DNA of 64,000 nucleotides from Acanthosepion esculentum (Eukaryota > Mollusca > Cephalopoda > Sepiida > Sepiidae), in assembly GCA_964036315.1 (NCBI GenBank), contig OZ038482.1, forward strand, positions 10,959,698 through 11,023,697. The letters run 5' to 3'. Positions 63,131 to 64,000 of the stretch are shown one piece after another; position 1 is the stretch's first letter; every line of letters starts with the position of its first letter. The position numbers and the translations under genes were made by a program. The notes under the pieces were generated by a model. It saw nothing but the letters and a program-made list of their open reading frames with translations. It ran no database searches and was not told the DNA's origin.

Positions 63131-64000
63131 AACTATCTCTGAGTCACTGTGATTGACAGCTAAGGAACAGAAACTATGACATACATTTCATTTTCTGTAT
63201 ATAAATGAAACCTGCCATGTTAATAATTTCAAAATGTATGAAGGAAAAATGAAAATTTTAAAATTTGGCATATGCGATGTAGATCAGTTAGATCATATTC
63301 CATTTATGCCCCATTAAAGACATGTTTTAATTACTTTGCATTCTGTGTCTGTGTGTGTAGTGAGAGAGAAAAGATTAATGAGTGACTATAAAGTGTGGAA
63401 AAAAAAAACCCAACCATAAGGACAAAGAATTATACACACAGATGGGCGCTCACATGCTCTATGCAAAAAAAAAAAAAAAAAAAAAACTTACACCAATGAA
63501 AAGTGCATAAAAAAAAATAAAAATCAAGAAATATAAACAGTTAATTGCTGATGAGTGGACAGTGATTCCCCAGAGATTCTATGAAATTCTGAAGTCAGGA
63601 TGCTGAAAGTAACATCAATCAGCGAGACAAACCTTTTATTTATATTAATTCTATATTGTAATGAGCTGCTGCAGAAGGCAAAGATTGCCTTGGTTGCATG
63701 CATATTTTGCAACACTAGAATAAAATAGCTTACCTCCAACACGAACAGAGATTCAAACGTTCCTCACATGTAAACTGTCCAGGTTATGTATATTTAAAAC
63801 AGATAGGATCCCAGAGTCTGATACACTCTTCTGAGATTATCTTTATGCTTATGTACATTTTGACTGTAAATGATACAAAAGGACAGGGAGAATGGTTTAC
63901 TGCTGTGCCAAACAGGCTACATGTGTTACTGACAGGAGAGGGTTTGAGAGGAAACTCATTGCAGATATTGTTTGCAAGGAAAGAAACAAAGAAAATGTTT
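63131..64000. other. AT-rich non-coding stretch
   Basis: Contains A-runs at 63398-63408 and 63465-63486. A 72-aa minus-strand frame at 63524-63742 has no recognised motif. Runs to the right edge. Confidence 0.5.

Overview
This window looks like AT-rich, non-coding DNA from an animal, most likely a mollusc and probably a cephalopod (octopus-like). That attribution is inferred from repeat content: abundant tRNA-headed SINEs, fragments of several non-LTR retrotransposon lineages, Tc1/mariner and hAT DNA elements, a Gypsy-type element, a Penelope-like element, and many GT/AT microsatellites and minisatellites. I found no convincing host protein-coding gene, rRNA or functional tRNA. Almost every open frame is either a transposon remnant or a frame held open by a tandem repeat whose unit is a multiple of 3 bp or carries no stop codons.

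Layout. 0-5 kb: CT-rich minisatellite, a near-perfect head-to-head SINE pair (centre 1734), a copy of a recurrent repeat called X here, a 27-bp minisatellite, microsatellites and a LINE 3' fragment. 5-8 kb: a SINE, an 85-bp palindromic MITE and an internally deleted Gypsy element on the minus strand with LTRs, polypurine tract, a candidate primer-binding site, gag and the end of pol. 9-14 kb: SINEs, a hAT-like piece, a possible non-autonomous Helitron, and a second head-to-head SINE pair whose right member is split by a deleted mariner. 15-23 kb: dispersed repeat Y, two minisatellites, inverted LINE fragments (one with a YADD reverse transcriptase motif) and a nearly full-length but broken Tc1 element. 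23-41 kb: X copies, LINE fragments, MITEs, hAT MITEs with 8-bp target duplications, a dimeric 69-bp minisatellite and a third head-to-head SINE pair. 42-49 kb: pyrimidine-rich arrays. 49-52 kb: a long palindrome, a Penelope-like element with a GIY-YIG region, a duplicated MITE split by a SINE, and a small pogo-like MITE. 53.6-55.7 kb: a 2-kb degenerate minisatellite. 57-61 kb: two X copies, the second with an array that has a 7-unit higher-order pattern, plus a possible solo LTR. 62.3-63.1 kb: a decayed mariner-like transposase.

The main system-like signals are structural: recurrent head-to-head SINE pairs that would make long double-stranded RNA if transcribed; repeat X, found eight times in one orientation and carrying an expandable internal minisatellite; and long pyrimidine tracts that all lie on the plus strand. 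Together they would fit an intron or another strand-asymmetric region, but this is inference.
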